Positions 11,184 through 24,394 of a DNA stretch of 64,000 nt are shown here, one piece after another (the first letter of the stretch is position 1; each line of letters starts with the position of its first letter). A program made the translations under genes and the position numbers. A model generated the notes under the pieces. It was given only the letters and a program-made list of their open reading frames with translations. It had not been told where the DNA came from and did not search any database. This DNA comes from Toxotes chatareus (taxonomy: Eukaryota; Chordata; Actinopteri; Toxotidae), in NCBI GenBank assembly GCA_016801885.1, contig CM028900.1:19734972-19798971 (forward strand), read 5' to 3'.

Positions 11184-13029
11184 ACTTCTAATCAGACTTG
11201 ACCTGTAATATTTTGGTCATCGTGAGCCTCAGTGTAATTATCTTTCCATCGATCACCCTGCTGTTACTTCTTTCTCAATGATGCTTCACTTTCCTTACTT
11301 TTGCATATGTACAGAAATTAGGTTTCTCTCTCAAAAACATGGCAAGTACCAGATGTCTCTTAATTCTTTTCCTCAGTTAAGTTGACTGGTTTGCTTGTTT
11401 GCATGGTATTTACAAAATCTGGTTAACCCACAAACCCAAACCAATAATTTGATTATGTAGGTGCATATAAACAACTCAATTTTTTGCGCACATCTCCTGA
11501 CCTAATTTGTGTGTGCGCATACATGTGTGAGCATGTGTTCGAGGTGCATGTGTGTATGTAGGTGCATGTTGGGTCATCTGCGTCTGTGTGTCTTTGCAGG
11601 AGCTATTTTTGAAGTTCAGCGTAGAATCCAGGAAGCCAAGTTTTGTTTGATCAGACAACACACCCACACACCTGGCTGCGATAAAACTCTGCTGTGTTAT
11701 CAGCTTGTTGTATGGCGTTGACGTCAAAGGCTTAGCTAAGTTTCATGCAGCCATGACACCGATAGCAGCTAATGCTAAAACCATAATGACAAACAGACAC
11801 GCACACAAACACCTTTTCATTTTTAGAACAGGGAGAATCAACATCAGGGATTGCATTGGCCAGACTGTGAAACTGAGCAAAACTCTCTGGTAAAAATAAA
11901 TGTATGGACATTAGGTTAACTGGCAATCAACATGGTCAAAGATCAGCGGCAGTGAGCCAGCAGCTTGTCAAACAAAAATGAACAGAGGGAAGCATGTGGA
12001 CAGCTTCTGTAGATGTTTTTTTTTTTCTGCCATTACATGACATGCAAAAAAGAACTGCAGACCACCAGTTCATTACTAAGCATGGGATACAAGCAAAAGT
12101 TTTAAGTAACAATCACAACACATAAAACTGTTTCAAGACAAGAGGAAAGCATTCATATGAACGTCAAGCATCTGAATTTTTTTTTCATGTTGTCTTGTGG
12201 TTACAAAGCACTGTTGTCAAATGTGCCCAAACAAGTCCACCTCTGTGCAGGCAGATTTTGTCACCTGTCCATGTTCGTGACGTGACAACAGACATGCATA
12301 TTATGACACAAGTCTACATACACAGACATTAAATGAAGTACGCACAGAACCATGTGCAGGGATTTGGACTGAGGGATGTATTAGGTATGAGGGATCTATT
12401 TAAAAACAAAACAAAAAATATGAATGAAAGCATGTGTATGGAACTTTGTGTACAGGGTGGTGTGTGACCTAAAGATAAGACAATGAATGGCTGTGTGAAA
12501 GAGGGCTTCTGCAGTCATTTGAAACAGCCTGTAAGAGAATCAGACAAGGCGATAAGTGAGCATATCCAAGATAAATAGCTTGTGTAGCTATCTGCATCAG
12601 AGTCAGAACGTGCGTGTGCCTTAAATAATGCATGTGGCATAATGATTGCAAGGCATGCTGAAGTACACAGTATGGCAGCCAGGCAGACAGGACTGATGAA
12701 TAAGTAATGGGCGGCGTCCGCCTCGTAATGTACACACATGTGCGCACACACATACACACACACACAGGCATGCATGCAAACCATAACCACAAGATGGTTC
12801 ATGCTCAGGAGAGGGGAAGAGATGGCAACTATTATTTTTGTACCTTCTTCTGCTCTTGTCTTCGCCCTCCTCAGTGACAGGGGGAGGGTGGGAGGAGAGT
12901 TGCTTTTTTCATCCATCTCCCCAGAGAACCCCAGACCCGACTCTAAATATGTGAGATACTGTGTCGTTTATTATTGATTGGGGTTATTTATAATACACAC
13001 TCTCACTCTCTCTTCAACCCCCCCCCGTT

Positions 13030-13031
<2 letters not shown>

Positions 13032-13061
<30 letters not shown>
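13032..13061 (+). repeat. (TC)n microsatellite
   Basis: About 15 TC units preceded by a C-run. No coding or splice context is apparent. Confidence 0.9.
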
Positions 13062-13065
<4 letters not shown>

Positions 13066-13347
13066 CCAGTCCCATTGAGTGGAATCTCTGGGAAACTCAA
13101 AATACAATACAATACTGAAACGTCCATTCAAATAAATCATTAAGCTGACTAATGCAATGCAATAAACTTCTAATGACAATCACAACATACTCAACTGATG
13201 GACAATAAGAGAAACCACCATCTGAGCATCCTCTTAAATGGGCAAACAGACAAAGCTCTTAAAATTGACACTTAAAAGAGGAATCTTACTTTAATAAGGT
13301 ACACATTTTATTGCTATTGTATATGAACATTTACAAACATGAAAACT

Positions 13348-13348
<1 letters not shown>

Positions 13349-13408
<60 letters not shown>
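13349..13408 (+). repeat. (AT)n-(GT)n microsatellite, about 60 bases
   Basis: A short AT run is followed by about 26 GT units. It is the longest pure dinucleotide array in the window and is expected to be highly polymorphic. Confidence 0.95.
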
Positions 13409-13409
<1 letters not shown>

Positions 13410-16400
13410 TCATATCATTTGACCAAGGTTGTTCCAGGCACGTTTAAATAAAGGAAGCGTTTGGAGCAACTAATGTGCTTGCATTTGTCAGTGTTTGTTT
13501 TTGTGTGTCAGTATTGTGCATCATGCAAAAATGACTCATAACAAGAATCAACTTCGATCAGTTATGAAGAAGGCCTCAAAACACCTTCTTAAAACCCAGA
13601 CGTGGTAAGAAAAAGAGATGCTTTGAGCTCCTGGATGCAGTGGGGGAGCTCTATTCATTCATATTTTACGCCTTCTCCTTCCGTCTCAATGGTAATGCCT
13701 CCCCAGTCTGTGCCAAGCTCGCAGCAGACAGAGAGCCATTAGCTGTCGGCAATGCTAAACTGAACTTATGAGAGATGTCAGCTCACCACACTGCTCCCTC
13801 TGCACTTAAAATCAAATGGGTCACAGGAATGCCCCTGTGCACTAAAGCTGGGCCCACAAACCCTTTATGGACAGAGTACAGATTATAGCAACCTGCCTAA
13901 TATGGGCCTTGTCAATAATGTAAACAGACAGAGAGGTAGGCAAGATGGTTCCAAATGGAGGACTGCATCAATAAGAAAGATGAGTCCAGGTGTAAGCCAT
14001 CCCAAAAGAACATCAAGGATTCATACAATGAGAGAAAGCAGCATATCCACTTTGGTGATAATCAGTTAATTTGAAGGATGTCGGCATTTGTCTAATGTCT
14101 TTAATATAAACAAATAAACAGAACTACCTGTGAAGGCTTGTTTAGTTACTTATTTATTTTTCTACCAGTAACTGAAAGAGAAGAAAGTCTACTCTTAAAC
14201 TTATTTTATAACTATAACTTATGTTATGTCAATAACCAGCTCTCTCCACTCCACTTGGAAAATTGCTACACATAGTGGCAGACAGCAAACATGGTCTATT
14301 TTTCCTGTTAAACAAGATTGTGGTAAAATACAGTCTATCAGTGATGGCCACGCTGCAGCCATTAGACTGCGGGCTTGGCTGTAATGAACTCCTCTTCCCG
14401 GACTGAGGAAGGCTAACCTCTGGTCACGGTGCTGTTGTCAGCCAGAAGCTAGCAAAACCCCTTGCGAAAGTAAAGAAAAGGTCTGAACCCTGAAGTGGTC
14501 ATCCATAATAGATAGGTTCCAGAGGACTCTTCTAGAGCCATACGATCCTGCTAGGGCTTTTAAAAGCCTTCACACAACACACCTCTACATTAACAAGTGA
14601 GTTTAACAGGAAGTGAAAGGGCAAAGAATGGCTGAAGTCAAATGAAAAATCCATCTGTTTATCTTTACATCTGCACATGAACAAACACAATAAGTTCATA
14701 AATTGTACAATCTAGTAAATGCCTAGCTACAGGCATTTCAGAAACTACAGAATCTGATATGTGCTACCCTATGCTAGCTCTAATGAGAGTAATATTTCTT
14801 AATACTGAGTATAGCAGTCAAAAACATTTCGGAGAACTGCCTACAGATATTATCCCCTGTTGGTGTGCCACAGCAGAAACTAATATGTAGGCTAGTGTCT
14901 GCCTTAAAATGGCAAAAGGGTGAAGGTAAGAGAAACCAGAGACATGCATCAACAAGTTAAAATCAAGGAAACCAAAATCTGGTTACAGCACTTAATAGTT
15001 TCATTTCATCATCTTGGTTTGGCAGAAGGTTACTGGTCCATCTTATCACAAAATAAGAACAGATACTGGGACTAATTACTGGACTGTGTCATACCAGCAC
15101 TGATAACAGAGAATTGCAAACCAAAATCAATTACTTTTGATGGAACTGGTCAGTGCATTTACTTGTGGAGGTGAAACAAGTCTGTGCAGATCTTGCAGAG
15201 TGCAGAGTTTAACTTTGGTGAACTTCAACAGATGCAATTTTGAGCTGCTAAACAACTGCAAAGCATCCTGATAGTGCTGATCCGTGAAGTAATGAACACT
15301 AAGTGAGTCTATGAATAGAAGAATCTATCATAGTAGTTGTGTTAAAGCATCCAATTGCAACTCTGTTCTGACTGAGTAGCCTACAAACTGCTGATTTGAA
15401 TAAACTGTTTTAACGCATTGTTTGGCTAGCAACTAAGAGCACAGGTAGACTCCAGAGCCAAATATTTTTTGCAAGGACATGTAAATTTATTTTTCTTTGC
15501 CACATTTTAGTATGACCATACACAGACAGAGAAATACTCTGTCTTGCCTAATCAGTGACTGAAGTATTGTAAATATAACTATATGGGATCATTAGCAGTC
15601 GCATATGCAGCTGGTAATACACTAACTTTTCACCCATATGTTGATTTCTGGGGATAATAATAACTGCTGCTTTAAAAGACTAAAATTATGTGTCTTTTTT
15701 TGGTCTTCTTTTCCCATCTGAACCCTATGAGAGCAAAATGTTCTAAAAAAGAAAAAAAAAAAGAAAAATACTTTAAAGGAGTATTTATTCACCACACAGT
15801 CAGACAATCCAGACATCTTCCAAAGCCCAGCCAGCCAACACGGCAAAACACACCAGGCTGTATGCAATATTCATGGCGTGGTAAAATGGTGAAATCTTTT
15901 TTTTCCCTCTACAACATCCACATGAATACAAACTCTCTTTCTCTCTCACACACATAGTCCACCTGCTATGGCTGTCAGGATAATGGCACTGATGCAGACA
16001 AAGTGGGTTAAGGCATTGCCTGTTCTGCTGGAAGACAAAAACAAGTCTGGCTCTGAGCACTCTGCCATACTTTCTTAGACCTGAATGTGAAGAGTGTGTA
16101 TGCGAGTGTCTCCCTTTAACAGGGTTGACATGAACGCCACAACCTCAGGCTATGTCTGTAGATATAATTAGGCACTGGTACACTGCCTCGTATTCCCTTT
16201 AAAACTCCAATCCTTGTCTCAGGATCAAATTTAATTTCACCTTAGCTCCCTGATAGTTTCAGGTTTCTTTTAGCATGTTGCCTTGAACGTTTTGCTTCAG
16301 TGCAAAGTACACTTTTGTGGACTTCCCAATATCCTTTTCAGCTTTCATTTTCACTCCAAATATAGGTAAATTATTCTGAAACTGTTAAGTGCAAAAGAAA

Positions 16401-16642
16401 TAAAAAGACAGATTCAAGAAGATGGAACGAAGGAGGGTACAGGAGATTATATTTCAGTTCATCAGAAGTTCAAGAGAACCATTTGGAAACATCCCTCGGG
16501 CAATGACTTTGACATGGTTGTTAGTGTGTGTGTGTATGAGAGTGATGGTGGCTAAGCAGAAAAGAGGCAGCTGCCCACCGACTAGAGCCTACACCAAACT
16601 GGCACCAGGCAAGGGGAATCCATGCCAGGTCAGGGAGTGTGT

Positions 16643-16676
16643 GGGGGCGGTAGGGGGCTTTGGGGGCCCATCTGGG
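16643..16676 (+). other. G-quadruplex-forming motif
   Basis: Four G-runs (GGGGG, GGGGG, GGGGG, GGG) separated by loops of 5, 4 and 7 bases satisfy the canonical G3+N1-7 pattern on the plus strand, which is the template strand of hdac4. It sits in a GC-rich island (about 16555-16735) that contrasts with the flanking AT-rich intron. Confidence 0.5.
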
Positions 16677-17824
16677 AAGCTGGCACCAAGGCCTGAGGGC
16701 TGTGTGGGCTCCCACAGCGAGCATGTGTACACAAAACAGGTTGTCTTCCATTAGGAAAAGTGTTCATTCAGACAGGTGCTGGTTTGAAGTCCTGCTGTTG
16801 GGGTGTAAGACTAAAATTCAATGCAAGGCTGCAAACTTCTGAATCAGGACTACAATCTGGTGGAAAGGTAAAGGGTAAAGTGATTTGGTGATTCTGTCAT
16901 GCAGTTCATGCTTAGTGCTTCAGGGCTAAATACTTGCAAATGAACTGTGTTGGAACTTCTACTTTTTCAGCTGAATCAGAGATGAATAAGTAGAATTACC
17001 TAACTTTTACTTCAACTGAATCAGTGGCTCACAATGAACTTAAATATTTTTCACTCACTCACCATAGATACTACTTTTCCCGGCAGGAAGTCTTTCTTTT
17101 CCCTGTGAGATTTTGAGCATCAACTGCAGCAAAACCAAAAGTAGTGGGGACGGAAGACAGAAAGGAAGCAGATGACATGCAGGTGAAAATAAGGCTGTTA
17201 CACAAGCGAATGATCTGCCTGCCAAACTCCCAGACTCTCTGCGTAGGGCATGTTCCTTTACATGCAAGCACAAACACACATATTGACAATGTCAGGATTG
17301 AGGTCAAGCATCCAGTCACACACAGAGATATAAAAACTCCATGTTCCAGTGAGTAAAGGAGGCTGGTAGCAGGGGTCTGGCTGGCAGACAAGTGTCTTCG
17401 CGCAGTCACGGTGACCTGCAGACAGGGTGTCATCTGGAACACACGTTGCTCTCCATCTCTGGCTTCTCAACAATAATCCTGTCACCCTTTCAGCTGCTAG
17501 TTCACCCTCTTCTTTTCATGTATTACATCTGACAAACGCACGCTGCATTCACCCAAAAAAAGGGGGGGATTCAAAGCAAGGGGGACAGAGATGATTAAAA
17601 CTCAACACCTCTGAAGGTGTCAATTGTTAATCACTTTCATTGTAATTACAAGATAAAAATCTCATAATCAGGATATCAGGATATTAGCTTGTCACTACAT
17701 ACACTGCTCCCTTAGGCGATCTGTGGCTACAAGTGCTTGGAAAATACAGACCATACAGAGTGGAGAAGCAGGGTATGATGAGAAGACACCTTTCTTTGTC
17801 ATGACTCTGGGTTGACACTGTCAC

Positions 17825-18975
17825 ACCTGTACGCCTGCTTGTTAAGGCCAATTATCTAATCAGTCATTTTCATACATACATACAACATCTCAATCAGGAA
17901 ACAAATCTACTGCAAGTGACTCTGACAATGCAATGACTGATGTCAGAGAGGGTGATTTAGTTTGTCTCAGAAACCACTGATGCTGAGATTTTCACTAATA
18001 GCTGTCTAATATCTGTGTCTGTCAACATTCAGTGAGCAGCAGTTCAGTGAGATAATATGCCTTGTTAGCCAGAGAGTTCAGAAGAGGAGACCAGACTGGT
18101 TCAAACTGACAGGAAGGCGACAGAAACTTAAATAACCACAACAGTGGCATGTGCAGAGGAGCAACTCTGAACGCACAACCCGTCCAACCTTGAACTGCAG
18201 CAGCAGTAGATTCCAGGCCTGTCAACAACAAGAAACAGACAATATAATGGGCACACGCTCCCCAGCAGTGGACAGCAGAAGACTAAGAAACCGTCATCTG
18301 GTTTGATGACTTTCAATTTCTGCTGCGACATGCAGTCAGCAGGGTCAGAATTTGGCATACAGAACATGTGGCCATGGACCTATCCATGGCTTCTTGGTCC
18401 CACATGTGGTTCAGTTTAGTCACCAAAAGTGTTTTGGTTAAGATAAAAAAAAAAAAAAAGATTCTGGGTTTGGTTAAATATTACTGAAATAAATACATCC
18501 CATCTCATGCTTTAAGTCACTTAATTTTCTCAATACTTAACTGAGACCAAAATCTTACCATTACACTGACCAGGTGATGGCTAAAGATAACCATACACGT
18601 TTAATCATGCTTTCAATGCTACAGGCAATGTTGTATCACAAGAGCACATATTATTGGGAAGATTTGTAGTATATATGCATAGTTTCTATGAGGCAGGTTT
18701 GGTAGCCAGCCATAATTAACCTGAGCAACAAGCTCAGTGTACTCCAATGGGTTCCACAGTCACCAGATCTCAATCCAATAGAAAACCTTTGGGATGAAGT
18801 GAAACAGGAGATTCACAGTATAAATGTGCAGCTGACAAATCTATGATTCCATCATTGAGGCTGTCACCTTGTCGAATCCATGCCACTAAGAGTGCAGGCT
18901 GTTCTGAGGAGAAGAAAGGTGGGTGATATCCAGTGACCGAAACTTGTACCTTATGAAGTAGCCACTGAGTGTATA
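17825..18975 (+). mobile_element. Decayed Tc1/mariner-superfamily element, about 1.15 kb
   Basis: I recognise scattered blocks of one widespread fish element, in the right order on the plus strand. The 5' block (GCCTGCTTGTTAAGG..ATCTAATCAG) is at 17833-17862, and AGAAACCACTGATGCTGAGA at 17969. Transposase N-terminal DNA follows at 18030-18220 (CTCTGAACGCACAACCCGTC at 18165). TTTCTGCTGCGACATGCAGT lies at 18318, in the first-Asp block. The catalytic-Glu block (CAGTCACCAGATCTCAATCC, Q-S-P-D-L-N-P-I-E-N-L-W-D) starts near 18759. The 3' end matches the family terminus (TAGCCACTGAGTGTATA at 18959-18975). Between about 18400 and 18725 the family sequence is missing and AT-rich unrelated DNA is present. 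Stops and indels are everywhere, so this is one of the oldest insertions here. Confidence 0.8.
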
Positions 18976-19726
18976 GTCAAGCTCTAGATGCAGAATGAAC
19001 ATGTAAAATCAGAGGCCAAGTGAGCACAGATTTAGAAAACACACACTGAGAAATGAGACTGGAGCTGAGTGAGCAAGCGAGAGAGAGGGTTGTGATGTGT
19101 GTGTGAGAGAGATAGAGAGAAAAAGAGATGCAGAAATGGGAAAGCAGAGAGTGAGAAAGAATTCGGCCAAAAATACGTTTCTCTCCACTTCTTATGATTT
19201 CCTTTCCAGAGTTTTGAAATGGTAATGAGCCCACTGATATTTGCATAATGTGCCTTTCCTCATCCCTCTTTTTCTACTCACCCAGGCCCTCTTCTCCACA
19301 AATTGCTGTTCTCCTCCCGTGCCCCCCCCCCCTCCTTCCACGTCCATTCATTGCATTTATTCTACCTCCTCCTCCCACTCTCAGGTTCTTAAGTGCTCAT
19401 AGATAATTGACAAGTCTAAATAAAGATAAGCTGTTCAGTCGGAGGGGTAGGGGACAGGAGCTGGCCAACAGGTCTGCCACTTCCTGTGTGAACTGCTCTT
19501 CATCCTCTCTCAACTTGCTTGCCTCTCATTCTGCTAAGCCCTCCTATCAGCACTGTGCAGAGAGAAAATGGACATGTGCACAAAGCATTAAGACTAAAAA
19601 CGTAAAAAATGACAACTGTCACGTTTCTTGCTGATTATGACAGTGCACACCAGGCTCTGATGAAAGGAGCCATAACAAAGCCCTTCTGCGAGCCACAAAA
19701 ACCGCTTCTGGTCTACATTATCTGTC

Positions 19727-19854
19727 ACTTCTGCTTCTTCTCCTTCTCTGCTCCTCTATTTTCCCATCCTCTTCTCCCAATTTGTCTTCCTCTCTCCTCC
19801 TCCTCCTTCATCACTTCTCTCACCTACCCCTCCTTCCTCCTCACTCCCTGCAGC
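19727..19854 (+). repeat. Polypyrimidine-rich tract, about 125 bases
   Basis: Almost uninterrupted C/T sequence (CTTCTCC-type units) on the plus strand; the transcribed hdac4 strand is purine-rich. It is low-complexity, with no gene. Confidence 0.8.
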
Positions 19855-21184
19855 GTCTGTGCTCTGACAGTTATGTGAGAGTGGAGCGTGGGCTGCTGCT
19901 AATTTGTGCAGAGTGGGAGAAAGCTGTTTTGGCTTGGGGAGAAAGAGCCGAGTTTAACCTATATGGCGGGATGGACGGACAGACATGCCACGCAAACACA
20001 CAAATACACACATACTCACACACAACATGCCCATTGATACATGTTCGTCTAGGCTGTAATTTTCAGTCCCTCTGCTAATGGTCACATGAGAACTCACAGA
20101 TACAAACAGATGCTCAAACCCACATTCACATCTAAGTATGGAAGTGACTCTGAAAGGTGCTGACTTCTGTTCCTCTTACAGTACCTCCTCCTGTGCACTA
20201 TTTAGTCATCCTGATTAATATGCACCCAAATCTGTCTCCATCGCTGAGTCTTCCTGATCATCCTCCTCCACCTCTCTCCCTCAATTTGAAATTTCCGCTA
20301 CTTCAGCCATTCACTCTGACTGACACTCATTTCTACTTTTGATCCCAAATCAAAAAAATAAAGAAAGAAAGAAATAAAACAGAAACACATATGCAAATAG
20401 ACTGGTGACTTAAAGGTCACCAGCGCTGACTGCAGCTGCTGTCGTCTCACTACACATGCACAGGAAGTGTTACTGTTGCTCTTGAAGGCACCCAGTTATT
20501 AAAAGGGGCAATGTGAAAGTATTTTAATTTAAAAGATGAAAAAATTAAATAAGATTATCAGCAGAATCTAAAGAAAGTTTTGATGTTATGTCAAAGATGT
20601 CTGTGTATTGTATTGGAGAGATTATCTATTGAAGTGAGCACGCTAACCAGCTAGCTGCCGTCGGCCCCGTCTTGTAATACCACTTTGTACATCAAACTGA
20701 TAGTGGTCACTGTAGTGTCCAGTCTGCCCTCAGTCCAACACAAGAGAATGAAGAAGTCCTCTCTGTCTTGGCGATATTCCTCCACCCTTTCCTATAGTTC
20801 AGCTATTGATGCTGCTGCTCTCTCCCCTCTCCCTCGCCTTCCTCCACCTTTCCTGCACTATGCAATACACAATGCACATTCCCTGTCTCTCTGACTGGGC
20901 AGACTGGGTGAGAAATCCTCATCATCAGTCTAACAATAACCAAAGAAAACAATCAACCAGTTACATAATCAGATTTCAAGGTAAACCTGTGTGGAAAACA
21001 TTATTTCCTAATCTAAGCAGGTTTGACAACAAGTCAACAACAGCCCTATGCTGTGGTTAGATTTACTCAAGCTAACTCTAGCTCAACATGAGGGTTGAAA
21101 CTTGTTTGTGTTGTTGGTCAGCGAGCCCAGTCCAGGAACACGCACACAGCTCGCTCTCATGAGCACTTTGAAGACTTTATGGGT

Positions 21185-21262
21185 TTTTTGACGGTCCACT
21201 GGTCCACCGGTGCAGCGGCCCACCAGGATTTGTCCTGGTATATCCTATGAACAGTCTGACAT
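21185..21262 (+). repeat. Possible fragment of a dispersed DNA-transposon-type repeat
   Basis: A GC-rich patch in AT-rich surroundings reads GGTCCACTGGTCCACCGG, then GCGGCCCACCAGGATTTGTC. This resembles the internal part of fish repeats containing GGCCCACCGGGATTTGTCC. No termini or duplications are visible, so this is recognition from memory only. Confidence 0.3.
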
Positions 21263-21879
21263 TGGCACAGGGGAAGGGAAGAAGAGGAGGGGGGAAGCCC
21301 TTGTCTCTTACAACAGGGCTTGACCCCCCAACTTTATGGTAATATGCTGCCTCCTATTTGTTTGGAGTATGAATTCGACAGTTGGCCAATTCTTACACAT
21401 TGCCCCCTTAATTCTAGCACGTCTTATGAATGTGTGAACAGAATATTTTACTGTACTTATTCCAATAAAATGCTGTTGTCCATTTTTGGCAGGCATTTAA
21501 ACATTTAGTTATTATTAGGACTGTACCACACTCTGAATTTTCCAAGCCAAATTTGATTCAGCAAGTTCAGTCCTATGATTGCGATTGTGACTGTGTATTA
21601 TACTTAACACCAGAACTACAAACCTTCTGTCTAGATGCTTTGGCTATACATCGCACTACACTGTGTGCAGTTTCTCAGTATTTTCAAGTGATACATGAAA
21701 AAGCATGAGACGCATTAAGCCTGCCATTTGTTCATAGGGTTGGAATATAAAAATGTGTTTTAACGTTACTGACATTTAAACAACAGTGGGCGAGAGAGTC
21801 AGCAAATGCTAGAAATACATTCAAAACTCATAATTTGTTAACTGTTATTTAGAAGAGGAAGAAATAAAACAGCAGATGT

Positions 21880-22202
21880 GTATGACAATGACCCACATAC
21901 AGCCAGTCATAAAGGACCTTCTTCAGCAGCTCCACAGAGTCCTGATCTCAGCATCGTGGAGTCAGTCTGGGATCACATGAAGAGACAGAAGAAACTGAGA
22001 CAGGCTAAGTCCACAGAAGAACTCTGACCAGTTCTCCAAGATACTTGGAACAACCTACCTGTCAAGTACCTGAAAAGCTGTGTGTACGTGTAGTCAGGAG
22101 AACTGGTGCTGTGTATGCAGTTGTATGTAAGTGAACTGATAAATAAAAACTATATGTGGCATAATTTCTGAAAGAAGCCAAAAACCTTTGCACAGAACTA
22201 TA
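21880..22202 (+). mobile_element. Tc1-like remnant: catalytic tail plus right end
   Basis: The plus strand reads YDNDPHTASHK, then APQSPDLSIVESVWDHMKRQ, then a stop-broken STEEL-PVLQDTWNNLPVKYL. These are the second-Asp and Glu blocks of a Tc1-like transposase, with the spacer between them shortened by deletion. The 3' side ends in AAAACCTTTGCACAGAACTA, which resembles the terminal repeat of a fish Tc1 family ending ..TTTTGCACAGTACTGTA. No matching left end was found, so the copy is 5'-truncated. Confidence 0.75.
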
Positions 22203-24363
22203 TTTCTGCATGTCACCTTTCGAACACAAAGAAACTAACCTACGCATCACAAAGTATTTATTTAAATCTTAATAAACGTGATTAGTAAATCAGTTTTTGA
22301 AATGTAAGTTGTGAAATTAATATAAGGCTAAGAGCATCGGGGATTGTTTTTTTCGTTGTCCATCAGTTTGGTTTTGTCAACGTGCCATTGTCTTCATAAA
22401 GGAGATGTGTATATCACAAAGGTCTATGGAAATGGCTTTTAACCCACACTAGTCCCATGCAAACAGAAAACTGCTACAGGCTAAGCTCTGGTTGCAAGCA
22501 GCAGATAATGCTGGCTGCAGTGTAGCGCTAACACACATTTACAAACTACAGAATTACAGTACATCATTACCAAATAAAGTGAAGTTTCAGCTTTACTCCT
22601 CTCAGTACACACACTCGCCTACGCATACACGCTTTCAGTTTCTCTCTGCCATTGGGGAGTCAATTAAATAACTTGTAAATGTCAATATCATTAAATTAAT
22701 TTCTATCCCTGTTAGAGAGGCCTGGTACCAAATATAGGTGTCTAACTCATATTCAAGGATGAGCAGGGTAATAATATTCAGATGATGTGTGTTGACCTGT
22801 TCAGATAGGCCACAAACAAGCATTTGAGGTATAAGTGTGTAAGTGTATGTGCATTATTTTGTTAGAGCCACAATAAATGTATAAAAGGAGGTCAAATACT
22901 CTTCCATTGTTGCAATAGAGCTTTCAAGATGAATTTCAAGTAAGGCTGCTGCTTTCTGCCTCTACATTATTGATGAACCCAGTCTAAAAATTGTATATAT
23001 TATTTCTACAAAAACATGGTCATCAGTTTAAGTCATCATGCTTCTTTTCTACATTTCTGTTCTGAAAAATTCAAACCCAAAAAATGTTCCACGCAAGAAC
23101 CGTTCAAAGACCATGAAAATGTGTACTTTAAAAAAAAACACAGACAGAGCCCATTTAATTCCAAGCCTATTACATGTCCTACATATACATATGTTTGTAT
23201 GTATTACGTCCGTCTATATCTGTGTGTTTATGCTAATATGTGTGTCACTGCTACAGGCAATGAAACATGCTATTAACAGGTTACGGCTCCAGGTCTTGGC
23301 AACCATACCTATGACATCACTGCTGCATCAGCATGTCCTCCCGCCACATGGGACTAACATACCGCTTGTGGGTTGATGACACGCTGATGGGGTGAGATCA
23401 TCACACATTCCTGTCAACAAGAGTGTGAAGTTCCAACAAAATGTCTCTTTTCACATGCACTTCTACGTACGTGCACGTGTGCCCTGGCGCGTGCAGTGCA
23501 AATTCTAAAAAGGAGTTGGTCACTGAATAATACATTGCCATGTACTAAAAACAACATGCAACATCAGCTGGTGGAAATGATTACATGTTCAGAAGTAAAT
23601 GATAAGTTTTCTCACAAACAGACACTGACGGAATATTTTACTGAGCCGTACATTAGCCAGCTAAGGCAACCATGATCCCCCACTGAGCATTGATGTTCTG
23701 TAATCACCCATGGTGCATTACACATCAGTAACCACAAAGACATGACTACATCAATCACTCAGCTCCAAGGGAGTGTAAAGTTAGCACTGGTATAAATACC
23801 AGATAAAGAAAAAAGGAAAATCAAATCTTACAGCAAGTAACTTCTAAGAAAAGTCTTTGTTTCTGCTTTCACACAAAAAATGTTAAATATTTCTCTCATT
23901 ATAAGGAGAGGCAGCAGTCCTGGTTATAAAGTACACTGAATCGTGATTTTGTTAAATCAGTCTATGGCAAATAGACAATGAAATACACACATTTACTTGA
24001 GGACATCAGATACAACCATTTCTTCAAATCAGTCAACCTGCTACTCCACCGCTTAGTAATCATGCAGCGCAAGACTCAGGTTTTCAATTTAGCCATTGAT
24101 TTGTCATGAGTGGGAAAACCATTTGCATGGTGAATCACAACAATAAGACTGAAAACCACAAAGCTATCAGTCCATCAATTCATCAGTCCAAATGCAGGTC
24201 ACACAAATGGGTACACACACACATAGAAGTCCTACCGAAATGGTTGAGTGCAGCTGGTTTAAGAAGTTCCAGAGGCTGCTCCTTGCTGCTCAAGCCACCT
24301 GTCAGAAAGCAGAGAAAGCTGGGCTGAATCGTGGTCATCAGTATGGCATCAAAATTTAAATAG

Positions 24364-24394
24364 ACTAATAGAGATCTAAATAGAGATCTAAATA
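24364..24394 (+). repeat. Short tandem duplication (AGAGATCTAAAT units)
   Basis: AATAGAGATCTA repeats twice in tandem, followed by a partial third unit. This is a local duplication with no known role. Confidence 0.8.

Larger units (their letters stand above)
3010..17824 (-). other. Intronic stretch without genes (left part of large intron)
   Basis: I see no host exon or transposon here. It contains the microsatellites listed, a CT-rich zone at 9.8-10.0 kb and an isolated strong donor with an exon-like sequence at 10013. GC-rich islands lie at 4680-4970, 13690-13930 and 16555-16735. Perfect single MEF2 consensus matches occur at 8046-8055 and 12984-12993. Roughly that many are expected by chance in AT-rich DNA. 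Confidence 0.5.

Noticed and set aside
16422..16754. 110-residue plus-strand open frame
   Set aside because: The frame is open on both strands because of GC composition, is not protein-like, and has no splice or start context.
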